Shown: in pieces, positions 41,803 through 50,626 of the stretch
Layout: each line of letters starts with the position of its first letter
How positions within the stretch are numbered: position 1 is the first letter of the stretch
Assembly (NCBI GenBank): GCA_036268075.1
Contig: DATAUV010000013.1
Location: forward strand, 1-64,000
Origin: DATARH01 sp036268075
Lineage (GTDB): Bacteria > Pseudomonadota > Alphaproteobacteria > ATCC43930 > CGMCC-115725
Reading direction: 5' to 3'
DNA: 64,000 bases
Position numbers and translations under genes: made by a program
Notes under the pieces: generated by a model
Told to the model about the DNA's origin: nothing
What the model saw: the letters and a program-made list of their open reading frames with translations, nothing else
Database searches by the model: none

Positions 41803-43506
41803 ATGGAATACGATTACATCATCGTCGGTGGCGGCTCGGCCGGGTCGGTGATGGCGAACCGGCTGTCGGCGCGGAGCGCGAACAAGGTGCTCGTGTGCGA
41901 GGCGGGGCAGGACACACCCGACGGCCAGGTGCCGCCCGAGATCCTCGATTCCTATCCCGGCACGGCCTATTTCGACCCGCGCTTTCACTGGCAGGACCTC
42001 AAGGTCCACACCCAGATCGTCTCGCACAATCGTCCCGAAGAGCGCCCGCCCTTGCGCAAGTACGAGCAGGCGCGGGTGCTCGGCGGCGGGTCGTCGATCA
42101 ACGGCCAGCTCGCCAATCGCGGGGCGCCGACCGATTACGCTGAATGGGTCGAGCGCGGCGCCGCCGGCTGGGGCTGGGACGATGTGCTCCCCTATTTCAA
42201 AAAGGTCGAGCGCGACATGGATTTCGACGGGCCGTATCACGGCAAGGAAGGCCGCATCCCGGTCCGCCGCATCGGCGCCGAATTGTGGAACGGCCACGCC
42301 AAGGCCGTCGCCGCCGCGTTCAACGAGGCCGGGTTCCGGTTTGTCGCGGATCAGAACGGCGAATTCATCCCCGACGCCTACTTCCCGATCACGATCTCCA
42401 ACCTCTACGACCGCCGCGTCTCGGCCGCGATCGGCTATCTCGACAACGGCACGCGCCGCCGCGAAAACCTGACCATCTCGGCCGAAACCCAGGTCGCCGC
42501 GCTGCTGTTCGAAGGCACGAAATGCGTCGGCGTCCGCGCCTATGTGAAGGGGCAGGAGACCGAGTTCCGGGGCAGGGAGGTCATCCTCTCATCCGGCGCG
42601 ATCCATTCGCCGGCGCATTTGTTGCGCGCCGGGATCGGCCCGGTCGGGCATCTGCGCGACATGGGGATCGAGGTGCGCGCCAACCTTGCCGGGGTCGGGC
42701 AGCGGCTGATGGACCACCCGTCGATCTCGGTGTCGTCGTTCATGAAGCCCGAGGCGCGGATCAACGGGCTGACCCGCCGGCACATCCTCCTGGCGCTGCG
42801 CTACTCGTCGCAGATCGGCGGGGCGGCGCCGGGCGACATGTTCGTCGCCGCGGTGTCGAAATCTGCCTGGCACGCGGTCGGCGAGCAGATCGCCTCGCTT
42901 TTGGTTTGCGTCTACAAGACGTTTTCCGAGACCGGCCAAGTCGTGCTGCAATCGCCCGATTGGCGGTCCGAACCGACCGTCGAGTTCAACCTTCTCTCCG
43001 ACCGGCGCGACCTCGAACGGCTGATGGACGGGTTCCGCCGGATGGGCGCGATGCATATCGGCGCCGCGCTCGGCGCCGCGGTCACCGACCCGTTCCCGGC
43101 CAGCTACAGCGACAAGGTCCGCGCGATTGGCGTCGTCAACGACCGCAACCGCAAGATCACCAACTGGTTCGCCAAGGCGCTCGACGGCCCGGATTGGCTG
43201 CGGAAATGGCTGATCAACAAATTCATCGTCGAGGGCTATCGCTTCGACGAGCTGATGACCGACGACGACGCGCTCGAATCGTTCATCCGCACGGCGAATA
43301 TCGGTGTCTGGCACGCCTCCTGCACTTGCCGCATGGGCGACGACGGCGACCCGATGGCGGTCACCGACAACCAGGGCCGAGTGCGCGGCGTCCAGGGTCT
43401 CCGCGTCGTCGACGCCTCGCTGTTCCCAACCGTGCCCTGCGCCAACACGAACTTCCCCACGCTGATGACGGCGGAAAAGATCGCCGACACGATCCTCGCG
43501 GCGTAG
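41803..43506 (+). CDS. GMC family FAD-dependent oxidoreductase
   Basis: The 567-aa product begins MEYDYIIVGGGSAGSVMANR, the Rossmann ADP-binding loop. It then has ARVLGGGSSINGQLANRGAP (GMC signature 1, about residues 88-107), SSGAIHSPAHLLRAGIGP (signature 2, about 264-281) and a C-terminal GVWHASCTCRMG with the active-site His region, then AVTDNQGRVRGVQGLRVVDASLFP split over the FAD-binding end. The enzyme oxidises an alcohol or related substrate in the manner of choline or glucose dehydrogenases; the substrate is unknown. No signal peptide is seen. It may be functionally linked to the adjacent molybdenum hydroxylase (alcohol to aldehyde to acid). Confidence 0.92.
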   Translation: MEYDYIIVGGGSAGSVMANRLSARSANKVLVCEAGQDTPDGQVPPEILDSYPGTAYFDPRFHWQDLKVHTQIVSHNRPEERPPLRKYEQARVLGGGSSINGQLANRGAPTDYAEWVERGAAGWGWDDVLPYFKKVERDMDFDGPYHGKEGRIPVRRIGAELWNGHAKAVAAAFNEAGFRFVADQNGEFIPDAYFPITISNLYDRRVSAAIGYLDNGTRRRENLTISAETQVAALLFEGTKCVGVRAYVKGQETEFRGREVILSSGAIHSPAHLLRAGIGPVGHLRDMGIEVRANLAGVGQRLMDHPSISVSSFMKPEARINGLTRRHILLALRYSSQIGGAAPGDMFVAAVSKSAWHAVGEQIASLLVCVYKTFSETGQVVLQSPDWRSEPTVEFNLLSDRRDLERLMDGFRRMGAMHIGAALGAAVTDPFPASYSDKVRAIGVVNDRNRKITNWFAKALDGPDWLRKWLINKFIVEGYRFDELMTDDDALESFIRTANIGVWHASCTCRMGDDGDPMAVTDNQGRVRGVQGLRVVDASLFPTVPCANTNFPTLMTAEKIADTILAA

Positions 43507-43518
43507 GGCGTCGGCCTC

Positions 43519-43881
43519 GTAGGATGGGTAGAGCGCAGCGAAACCCATCAAAAAGGGCTCACCACAGAGACACGGAGGCACCGAGAAGATAAGATTTAGC
43601 GCAAAGTACGCGGAGACACCTGAGCAGCGGGGCGCGTGGCGCCATTCAATTATACAATGAGGCGGTGAGACGGTGAGAAGTGAGCGTTGGGAGATTTCCT
43701 TGCGCATCACAGTCCCATTGTAATTCATTATGGCTTCGCCGCGGAAAAGTGCCTTCGCGTCCTTTTCGCGTCCATTGTACCTACTCCGCGTACTTTGCGC
43801 TAAATCTTATCTTCTCTGTGCCTCTGTGCCTCCGTGGTGAACCTGACTTCTTGATGGTTTCGCTGCGCCCTATCCATCCTA
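43519..43881. repeat. Intergenic block of dispersed repeats with a 55-bp inverted pair
   Basis: A 31-bp unit beginning GTAGGATGGGTAGAGCGCAG lies at 43519-43549, with a degenerate opposite copy near 43853-43881; the intact unit recurs twice at 45701-45775. Inside, 43561-43615 and 43784-43838 form an imperfect inverted repeat whose inner 33 bp (ctccgcgtactttgcgct...) are exact. The DNA between the arms encodes nothing recognisable. With the next entry this accounts for the 630 bp between the GMC and luciferase-like genes. Confidence 0.85.
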
Positions 43882-43900
43882 GGAGGGTGACACCCTTGCC

Positions 43901-44056
43901 CTACCGCGACAGCTTCTCGGTCTCCAGCCGTGCCGCCGGCGCCTCGATGAAACGGGCCGGGCAGATCGCCGCGGCTTGCTGGAGCAGGTCGCGGGCGGCG
44001 GCGGGGTCGGTGGCTTCCGGGTTCGATCGTGGCGGCGAAGGTGCTTCGGTCGACAT
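43901..44056 (-). CDS. Possible small protein (51 aa), unknown
   Basis: A minus-strand frame runs from ATG 44056 to TAG 43901, beginning MSTEAPSPPRSNPEATDP and ending in a helical, normally composed stretch (ARDLLQQAAAICPARFIEAP). Codon usage is host-like and the product is more protein-like than other frames here. There is no clear ribosome binding site. It is divergent from the luciferase-like gene and surrounded by repeats, so it may be a remnant. Confidence 0.4.
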   Translation of the reverse strand: MSTEAPSPPRSNPEATDPAAARDLLQQAAAICPARFIEAPAARLETEKLSR

Positions 44057-44137
44057 GGCGGCCACCGCTCGGTCTGCTTGGCGCTTCTATCGCTTTTCCG
44101 CCGCGCCGGCTAGGATCGCGGCAACAGGGAGGCGGCG

Positions 44138-45148
44138 ATGCGCTTTGGGATTTTCGATCATCTGGACGATAGCGGGCAGGCGCTCAACCGGCATTTCGAG
44201 AGCCGGCTCAACCTCGTCGAGGCTTATGACCGCGCCGGCTTCTACGCCTATCACCTCGCCGAGCACCACAACACGCCGCTCGGCTACGCGCCGAGCCCGA
44301 GCGTGTTTCTGTCGGCGGTCGCGCAGCGCACGCACAAGCTCAAATTCGGCCCGATGGTCTATCTGTTGCCGCTCTACCACCCGCTGCGCCTGATCGACGA
44401 GATCTGCATGCTCGACCAGATGAGCAACGGGCGGTTTCTTTACGGCGTCGGGCGCGGCATCTCTCCGATCGAGGTCGGGTTCTACGGCGTCGAATACTCG
44501 ACCGGCGCGGCGCAGTTCCGCGAGGCGTTCGACGTGATCCGGCTGGGTCTCACCGAGGACCGCGTGACGTATCACGGCAAATTCTATGATTTCGACAATA
44601 TCCCAATGGCGATGAAGCCGTACCAGAAGCCCCTTCCAGAGCTGTGGTACGGGCTGGGCAACCCCGCCAGCATCCCGTGGGCCGCCGCGAACGCCGCGAA
44701 TTGGGTCGTCCGCCGCCCGGTGCCGCTGGTGCGCGAGACGGTCGACGCCTATCGCGCCGAGTGGAAAAAGCTCGGCCGAGCCGACAGCGACATCCCGCTG
44801 ATGGGGGTCAACCGCCACATCGTCATCGCCGAAACCGAGGCCGCCGCCAAGGAGACCGCCGGCCGCGCCTACCCCGCCTGGCGGCATCACATGGGGCAGC
44901 TCTGGCACGAGTACAACGTGCCGTTCCCCCTCGAAGCCGCCCTGCCGCCGGACTTTGAGACCGTCGTGGAGCGCGGCGACGCGATCGCCGGCACCCCCGA
45001 CCAGGTCCGCGCCTACATCGCCCGCGAGATCGAGGAAACCGGCGTCAACTACTACGTCTGCGACTTCGCCTTCGGCCGGATGACCGAGGCAGAGGCAATG
45101 CGCTCCGTCGAGCTGTTCGCGAAGGAGGTCATGCCGGCGTTTGCGTAG
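44138..45148 (+). CDS. LLM-class flavin-dependent oxidoreductase (luciferase-like monooxygenase)
   Basis: The 336-aa product starts MRFGIFDHLDDSGQALNRHF and has the bacterial-luciferase TIM-barrel pattern: YHLAEHHNTPLGYAPSPSVF (about residues 38-57), FGPMVYLLPLYHPLRLIDEI, DQMSNGRFLYGVGRG and the C-terminal GTPDQVRAYIAREIEETGVN. The enzyme uses reduced FMN (or F420) to oxygenate an organic substrate; which one cannot be told. GGGAGG lies 6 nt before the ATG. Its stop directly abuts the ATG of the toxin-domain gene. Confidence 0.92.
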   Translation: MRFGIFDHLDDSGQALNRHFESRLNLVEAYDRAGFYAYHLAEHHNTPLGYAPSPSVFLSAVAQRTHKLKFGPMVYLLPLYHPLRLIDEICMLDQMSNGRFLYGVGRGISPIEVGFYGVEYSTGAAQFREAFDVIRLGLTEDRVTYHGKFYDFDNIPMAMKPYQKPLPELWYGLGNPASIPWAAANAANWVVRRPVPLVRETVDAYRAEWKKLGRADSDIPLMGVNRHIVIAETEAAAKETAGRAYPAWRHHMGQLWHEYNVPFPLEAALPPDFETVVERGDAIAGTPDQVRAYIAREIEETGVNYYVCDFAFGRMTEAEAMRSVELFAKEVMPAFA

Positions 45149-45433
45149 ATGGCGGCGGGGAGCCGGCGAGGAGCCGGCCCTCATTTCCCGCCGGGCGACG
45201 GTCAGAGCCTACCGGGCTTTCCGGATAGCCGCCGTACCCGCGCCAAGACCGTGATGCCGGCCGGAAGATTGCGGCCGCGGTGGATAGCCGCCGACGGTCG
45301 CATCCTGGAATGGGACTATCAGCACGGCACTGTCGAGGCGTACGATAGGCGCGGTCGCCACTCTGGCGAGTTTGACGCGGAAACTGGTGTGCAGCGAAGA
45401 AGCCCGATAGCCGGTCGCACGGTGGAACCCTGA
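45149..45433 (+). CDS. Stand-alone colicin E3-type RNase toxin domain
   Basis: The 94-aa product has a short linker (LPGFPDSRRTRAKTV) and then the colicin E3/cloacin cytotoxic fold: RPRWIAADGRILEWDYQHG, VEAYDRRGRHSGEFDAETG and a final RTVEP. The EWD, QHG and VE residues line up with the Asp, His and Glu of the colicin E3 16S rRNase active site, and the terminal Arg may replace its catalytic Arg. Colicin E3 cleaves 16S rRNA in the decoding centre. Here the domain is not attached to translocation or receptor domains. The ATG directly follows the upstream stop; a later ATG at 45254 would cut the linker. The next gene is a likely immunity protein. Confidence 0.75.
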   Translation: MAAGSRRGAGPHFPPGDGQSLPGFPDSRRTRAKTVMPAGRLRPRWIAADGRILEWDYQHGTVEAYDRRGRHSGEFDAETGVQRRSPIAGRTVEP

Positions 45434-45434
45434 G

Positions 45435-45686
45435 ATGAAATATCGGATTATTTCTTATGACTGCGCCACCGACCTGATGAGCGAGACCGTCAGCATTCCC
45501 GCGAAGCACCTCCGTCGTGTCCTGGCGATCGCCAGGATCGTCAATCCGGAGGAACTCGGCGAGTTTCCGCTGGAAGAGGATCAGGCGCGGGACATTGCGG
45601 CTCTGATCGGGTTCGACGCGGATGTCGCGCGGTTCCACTACCACCTCGAACAGGTCACCCCGGCGCACGTGGGACTTCCTGTCTAG
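45435..45686 (+). CDS. Putative immunity protein for the colicin E3-type toxin
   Basis: The 83-aa acidic product begins MKYRIISYDCATDLMSETVS 1 bp after the toxin stop (TGAGATG). Residues 1-20 look beta-stranded, with IPAKHLRRVLAIARI and an acidic EEDQARDIAALIG behind. Small size, acidity and position directly downstream of a toxin domain are typical of nuclease immunity proteins. It does not visibly match the classical colicin E3 immunity sequence. Assignment rests on gene context. Confidence 0.6.
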   Translation: MKYRIISYDCATDLMSETVSIPAKHLRRVLAIARIVNPEELGEFPLEEDQARDIAALIGFDADVARFHYHLEQVTPAHVGLPV

Positions 45687-45700
45687 AGCTGGCTTGCATT

Positions 45701-45775
45701 GATGGGTTTCGCTGCGCTCTACCCATCCTACGAGGTTCGGTGCCGTAGGATGGGTAGAGCGCAGCGAAACCCATC
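45701..45775. repeat. Perfect 31-bp inverted repeat of the dispersed GTAGGATGGGTAG family
   Basis: Bases 45701-45731 (gatgggtttcgctgcgctct...) are the exact complement of 45745-45775, with a 13-bp loop. The same 31-mer occurs at 43519-43549 and a degenerate copy near 43853. It sits between the stop of the putative immunity gene and the stop of the HpaB-type gene and could act as a bidirectional terminator. Confidence 0.92.
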
Positions 45776-45801
45776 GGTGCCCAATCCGCGCCCAATCGGG
45801 G

Positions 45802-47253
45802 CTAGGAGTACTTCCGCTCGATCTCGTCGAGCATCCCGTGGATGCGGTCGATGTGCGGGGCCTTGTCGTACATGGCGTACCAGGCTCCGGCCAATCGCAC
45901 CGGATCGCCGGAATAGTAGCGCTCGTAAAGCTGCTGCCTTCCCGAGAATGACGAGACCGCCGTGTCGTAGGCGAGGCGGAAGAGCTTGACGCGGGTGGGG
46001 GCGTCGGCGTTGGCGGCTTGCGCGTAGGATTGAACATCGGCGGCAACGGGGCCGCTGAGCTCGGCGTAGGAGGGCACCGAGACGAGGCCGCCGGCGCCCA
46101 AAATCTGGATGATCTCGCAGGCGCGGATGAACATCTTCGGGAACATCATCCGCACGGTCCATAGCGGCATCGTGGCCGGCGTCATCAGCCCCGACGGACC
46201 GATCGCGGCGTCGGCCTCGCTGGCGCGGATGCAGGAGCGCATGAGCTCCGTGGTCTGGATCAACTCGCTGAGCAGGCCCTGGACGTGCAGGTGCTGATCG
46301 ATATTGGTCGATTTCGCGATCGCGAAGCCCAGCGCCATCATGAATTCTGATTTGGCGAGGTTTTTGGTCGAGGTCTGGTGCATGACCTGCGACATCGCGC
46401 CGGTGCGGTTGAAGAGGCCGTTGCACAGCTCCGGGTCGCGGTGGATGAACACCCGCTCCCACGGCACCAGCACCTCGTCGAAGATCGCCATCGCGTCCTG
46501 CTCGTCGAGCCGCGACGACAGCGGGTAGTCCATCACCGACGCCGCGCCCTGGTGCACGACGGTCGGCCGGCAGATAAAACGCAGCCCCGGCGTCGCCACC
46601 GGGATGCCGAACCCGAACGCATAGGGCGCCGCCTCGGCGTTGTTGGCGAGAAAGGTCGACGGCATCACCAGGATTTCGTCCGAGTAGGCGCAGAGCGTCG
46701 AGACCATTCGCGCGCCGCTGATGACGATCCCGGCATCGGTCTCGCGGACGATCTTGGCGGCGACGTCCTTTTCCTGCTGCTCGACGGGGCGCGAGCGGTC
46801 GACCTGGGGGTTGAGGAGGGTGTGGGTCATCGCCAGGTCGGCTTCGCGCGCCCGGATGTGATAGGCCCGGATATTCCCCTCGAACTTGCCGAACACCGGC
46901 CCGGCGGCGGCGAGTCCGGTCAGCATGACGTTCATGAAATCCGGGCTGCGGCCGAACATGCCGCAGGTCGCATCCATCCAGGTCTTGACCATCGCGCGCC
47001 GGCGCAAGAGGTCGTCGACGGTCTTCGGTTCGATGAACGAGAGCCCGATCCGCTCGCCGCTGGTAGGCGAGGTAAAAGTCATCGCCTCGACCCGCCCGGC
47101 CTCGTGCTGCATGTCGTAAAGCTCGGCCATCGTGCGCGCCGCCCCGGCAAAGCGCGGGTCGGTGGTGACGTCCTTGACGCGCTCGCCGTCCATGAAAATC
47201 CGGCGGTCGTCGCGCATCGCCTCGAGGAATTGCCGGCCGGTGCGGATAGGCAT
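45802..47253 (-). CDS. 4-hydroxyphenylacetate 3-hydroxylase (HpaB) family flavin monooxygenase
   Basis: The 483-aa product starts MPIRTGRQFLEAMRDDRRIF, the typical N-terminus of HpaB/pyoverdin chromophore-type hydroxylases. It continues with HTLLNPQVDRSR, GIVISGARMVSTLCAYSDEI (about residues 167-186) and LVPWERVFIHRDPELCN, and ends with the helical FADH2-binding domain (GAGGLVSVPSYAEL). These enzymes are the large component of two-component FADH2-dependent aromatic hydroxylases or related dehydratases. No flavin reductase gene lies nearby, so the partner is elsewhere. GAGGA precedes the ATG by about 10 nt. Confidence 0.9.
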   Translation of the reverse strand: MPIRTGRQFLEAMRDDRRIFMDGERVKDVTTDPRFAGAARTMAELYDMQHEAGRVEAMTFTSPTSGERIGLSFIEPKTVDDLLRRRAMVKTWMDATCGMFGRSPDFMNVMLTGLAAAGPVFGKFEGNIRAYHIRAREADLAMTHTLLNPQVDRSRPVEQQEKDVAAKIVRETDAGIVISGARMVSTLCAYSDEILVMPSTFLANNAEAAPYAFGFGIPVATPGLRFICRPTVVHQGAASVMDYPLSSRLDEQDAMAIFDEVLVPWERVFIHRDPELCNGLFNRTGAMSQVMHQTSTKNLAKSEFMMALGFAIAKSTNIDQHLHVQGLLSELIQTTELMRSCIRASEADAAIGPSGLMTPATMPLWTVRMMFPKMFIRACEIIQILGAGGLVSVPSYAELSGPVAADVQSYAQAANADAPTRVKLFRLAYDTAVSSFSGRQQLYERYYSGDPVRLAGAWYAMYDKAPHIDRIHGMLDEIERKYS

Positions 47254-47276
47254 CTCAGTGCGTCCTCACATAGATT

Positions 47277-47355
47277 CCCTCACCCGCCCTTCGGGCACCC
47301 TCGCCCTCTTGCGGGAGAGGGAGGGGCCCGTCGCGTGGCGACGGGAGGGTGAGGG
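47277..47355. repeat. CCCTCACCC...GGGTGAGGG intergenic palindrome
   Basis: The outer arms CCCTCACCC (47277-47285) and GGGTGAGGG (47347-47355) enclose further GC/CT-rich complementary words. The unit resembles the element at 58120-58236 and dispersed repeats found in many alphaproteobacteria. It lies between the HpaB-type gene start and the trmFO stop. Confidence 0.7.
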
Positions 47356-47362
47356 TATGTTT

Positions 47363-48685
47363 TCAGAGCGATCCGAACCAATCCCCGAGATCTCGCAGCG
47401 CCCGCCTCGCATACAGCGGCTTCCGGTCGGCATGGCGGCCGGGGTCGGGCGAGAGCGGCGGGAACAGGCCGAAATTGACGTTCATCGGCTGGAATGTCTT
47501 GGCGCTGCCGCCGCCGGTGATGTGGGCGAGGAGGGCGCCGAGGGCGGTCGTGACCGGCGGCGGGGAAACGGCGGCGCCGAGCCGTTCCGCGGCGGCGAAG
47601 CGGCCGGCTAGGAGGCCGATCGCCGCGCTTTCGACATAGCCCTCGACGCCGGTGACCTGGCCGGCAAAGCGCAGGCGCGGCTCAGCCTTGAGCCTCAACG
47701 TGCCGTCGAGCAGCAATGGGCTATTGATGAAGGTGTTGCGGTGAAGCCCGCCGAGCCGGGCGAATTCGGCGCGCTTCAGGCCCGGAATGCGGCGGAACAC
47801 GCGGGCCTGGTCGCCGTGGCGCAATTTGGTCTGGAACCCGACCATGTTGTAGAGCGTGCCGAGCGCGTTGTCCTGGCGAAGCTGGACGACCGCGTGCGGG
47901 CGGCGGCCGGTGCGCGGGTCGCGCAGCCCGACCGGCTTCATCGGTCCCCAGCGCAGCGTGTCGGGTCCGCGCGCCGCCATCACCTCGATCGGCAGGCAGC
48001 CCTCGAAATACGGCGTCGATTTTTCCCACTCGTGGAACTCGGCGGTCGCGCCATCGAGCAGATCGGCCACAAACGCCGCGTAGGTCTCGCGGTCGAGCGG
48101 CAGGTTGATGTAGTCGGCGCCGTCGCCCTTGTCGTAGCGCGACTGCATCCACGCGATGTCGAAATCGATCGTGTCGCGATGAACGATCGGCGCGATCGCG
48201 TCGAAAAAGGCGAGCGCGTCGGCGCCGGTCAGCGCGGCGATCGCCTCGGCGAGCGCGGGCGAGGTGAGGGGGCCGGTCGCGATCACCACCTGGTCCCACT
48301 CCGCCGGCGGGAGGCCCGCGATCTCTTCGCGGCGGATTTCCACCAGCGGGTCGGCGGCGAGCGCGGCCTCGACCGCGGCGGAGAATTCGTGCCGGTCGAC
48401 CGCGAGCGCGCCGCCGGCGGGAAGCTTGCATTGGTCGGCGGCGGCGAGGATCAGCGAGTTGCAGCGCCGCATCTCCTCGTGCAGCACGCCGACCGCGTTG
48501 CGTTCCCGGTCGTCGGAGCGGAACGAGTTCGAGCAGACGAGTTCGGCGAGGCCGGCGCCGGCATGCGCGTCGGTGCCGCGCACCGGGCGCATTTCGTGCA
48601 AGACCACGGGCACGCCGGCGCGGGCGATCTGCCACGCCGCCTCGCTGCCGGCGAGCCCGCCGCCGATGACATGGATGCCGCGCAT
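47363..48685 (-). CDS. trmFO: Folate/FAD-dependent tRNA (uracil-54) C5-methyltransferase TrmFO
   Basis: The 440-aa product begins MRGIHVIGGGLAGSEAAWQI, the FAD-binding loop of TrmFO (Gid). It continues with VVLHEMRPVRGTDAH, LAELVCSNSFRSDD with the family's conserved Cys, VQLRQDNALGTLYNMVGFQT, and GVEGYVESAAIGLLAG near the C-terminus. It forms ribothymidine 54 in the T-loop of tRNA using methylene-tetrahydrofolate and FADH2. Length and motifs are complete. Confidence 0.95.
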   Translation of the reverse strand: MRGIHVIGGGLAGSEAAWQIARAGVPVVLHEMRPVRGTDAHAGAGLAELVCSNSFRSDDRERNAVGVLHEEMRRCNSLILAAADQCKLPAGGALAVDRHEFSAAVEAALAADPLVEIRREEIAGLPPAEWDQVVIATGPLTSPALAEAIAALTGADALAFFDAIAPIVHRDTIDFDIAWMQSRYDKGDGADYINLPLDRETYAAFVADLLDGATAEFHEWEKSTPYFEGCLPIEVMAARGPDTLRWGPMKPVGLRDPRTGRRPHAVVQLRQDNALGTLYNMVGFQTKLRHGDQARVFRRIPGLKRAEFARLGGLHRNTFINSPLLLDGTLRLKAEPRLRFAGQVTGVEGYVESAAIGLLAGRFAAAERLGAAVSPPPVTTALGALLAHITGGGSAKTFQPMNVNFGLFPPLSPDPGRHADRKPLYARRALRDLGDWFGSL

Positions 48686-48741
48686 CCGCCACTTGATACC
48701 GAACGCGCGCCCTTAGGCAATGCCGAGATGAGCGCCCGGCG

Positions 48742-50562
48742 TTACTGAGGCAAGGCGCCGGCCGTGCCGGTGAGGCCCAGGGTGCGGCCGGGGGTGCCGG
48801 CGGCGTCGAAATACTTGGTCTCGCCGACGGTCTGGAAATCGAGTTGGGTCGCGAACCCGCCCGCGCCGCTGTCAGAGCGCACCGAACGCGCGAAGAATTG
48901 CGGCGCCGCGCCGCCCGGCATCGCCTCGCTCAGCACGCGGCCGACGAGCTTGCCTTTGTTCGGAATCTTGAGGCCGAGGATCTGGGCGATCGTCTTGCCG
49001 ATATCGGCGTTGCTCGACGGCGCCGGGTCGGCGAAGCCGGATTTGAAGTCGGGCCCGATCGCGGCCTGGAAATTCATCGTGTCGCCGCGGCCAAAGCTGC
49101 CGTGCATCCCCTGGCCTTGTTGCAGCCGTGTGTCGGCGATCTCGATCTCGCAGGTCGGCTTCTTGTCGCAATCGCCGGCCCAGGTGCGGAAGTTGACCGC
49201 GATCGCCGGGATCGGCGTGACCGCCTTGCCGCGCAGGTTGATGCTGGTCAGCGTCAGCGTGCCCGGGAAATGGCCGAGCGCGTCGTCGACGAAGAGGCCG
49301 CTGACATAGTCCTGGGCCTGCAGCGCCGTCACGACACGGGCCACCAGCGCGTGGTCCTTGCCGGGAAAATAGACAAGGTCGGAGCCGCCGTTCGCAGCGA
49401 CGACGACCTGCGGCTTTATCGGGTCGGGGCCGATCAGCCCGTTGCCGAATTTCGGATACGTGCCCGCCGCGACCGGGACGTTCTTGCTGTCCGGGTCGAG
49501 CAGCGGCAGATCCAGCGCCTTGGCGAGGTCGAGCGCGAGAAAGCCCGGCGGCAGGAAGCCGGGCGGCACATCCTTGTAGCTCGCCTTCGCGGCGGGGCTG
49601 GTCCGGCTTTCCTTCGAGATCGTCGAGAAGCCGTGATCGGCGCTGACGACGATGTCGGTGGTGTCGGCAAGCCCGAGCTCGTTGAGCGCGTCGCGGATGC
49701 GGCCGAGATCGGTGTCGGCGTTCCTGATACCCGCGAGCGAGGTCGGGCCGTTGATCCCGGGGCTGAGCTGGTTGAGGCTGTCGCCCTGGTTATGCTGGCT
49801 GCCATCCGGGTCGCGCGACCAGAACACCAGCACGAACGGCTTGCTGCGTTGCTTGAACATCGGCAGCAGGGCCTTGGTCACGGCGGCGGCGAAATAATCC
49901 TGCTGCACGACGTTGGCAACGGTCGTCCCCGGCTTGTTGAAATTGCCTGGGTCGCCGTTCGCCGCGCGCGACGGGGCGGCAAGGGGCAGGCCGGCGGCGG
50001 CCAGCGCCTTTTTGACCTCATCGGAAAGCGGGATGCCCTTATCCGACCCGGTCGAATCATCGAAGACGATCGTCGGACCGCCGGTGCGGTCGGTGTGGTC
50101 GAAGATCAGCGAAGGGCCGAGCTTGCCGACCGTCGCGGTAGAGAACCCCTGCTCGCGCGCGGCCTTGAGGATCGTCACCTCGTCGAGGTAGTCGCCCGAG
50201 AAATGCTCGTCGATATCGCCGAGGACGGGATCGCTTTCGAGGAACGGCGTCATGCTCGCGCCGGCGCCCGGCACCGCAAACCCGGTATAGATCGTGTTGC
50301 TGAAATCGCCGGTGTCGCCGAGGTAGTGCCCGGTCGCCATCGCCGACGCGTTCGCGGTCGTAAAGGTCGGGAACAGCGAGTGCGGGTTGGTGAAATTGAT
50401 CCCGCTGCCGCGAAGCGCCGCCATCGCCGGCGCATTCTCCGGCGTCACCATCAGCGCCCTGAGCCCGTCGGGGACGAAGAGGATCAGATTGTGCGGCTGC
50501 GCTGCCAGGGCCGGGATGGCAAACATCATCACGGCGGCGAAAGTGGAGAGGGCGAGGCGCAT
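48742..50562 (-). CDS. Secreted alkaline-phosphatase-superfamily phosphodiesterase/pyrophosphatase-like protein
   Basis: The 606-aa product has a Sec signal peptide (MRLALSTFAAVMMFAIPALA). LILFVPDGLRALMVTPENAP (about residues 26-45) and FPTFTTANASAMATGHYLGD (about 64-83) resemble the first metal Asp and the nucleophilic Thr of type I phosphodiesterase / nucleotide pyrophosphatases. TTDIVVSADHGFSTIS (about 308-323) supplies a metal-binding DH pair. A large insert and a C-terminal extension follow. The periplasmic substrate (nucleotide, phosphodiester or sulfate ester) is unknown. Confidence 0.85.
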   Translation of the reverse strand: MRLALSTFAAVMMFAIPALAAQPHNLILFVPDGLRALMVTPENAPAMAALRGSGINFTNPHSLFPTFTTANASAMATGHYLGDTGDFSNTIYTGFAVPGAGASMTPFLESDPVLGDIDEHFSGDYLDEVTILKAAREQGFSTATVGKLGPSLIFDHTDRTGGPTIVFDDSTGSDKGIPLSDEVKKALAAAGLPLAAPSRAANGDPGNFNKPGTTVANVVQQDYFAAAVTKALLPMFKQRSKPFVLVFWSRDPDGSQHNQGDSLNQLSPGINGPTSLAGIRNADTDLGRIRDALNELGLADTTDIVVSADHGFSTISKESRTSPAAKASYKDVPPGFLPPGFLALDLAKALDLPLLDPDSKNVPVAAGTYPKFGNGLIGPDPIKPQVVVAANGGSDLVYFPGKDHALVARVVTALQAQDYVSGLFVDDALGHFPGTLTLTSINLRGKAVTPIPAIAVNFRTWAGDCDKKPTCEIEIADTRLQQGQGMHGSFGRGDTMNFQAAIGPDFKSGFADPAPSSNADIGKTIAQILGLKIPNKGKLVGRVLSEAMPGGAAPQFFARSVRSDSGAGGFATQLDFQTVGETKYFDAAGTPGRTLGLTGTAGALPQ

Positions 50563-50626
50563 CGTCGGGTACCCGGAGAGGTGCGGAAGGTGAACCGTGA
50601 CCTGCCAGCGGCATGAGACAGAAATG

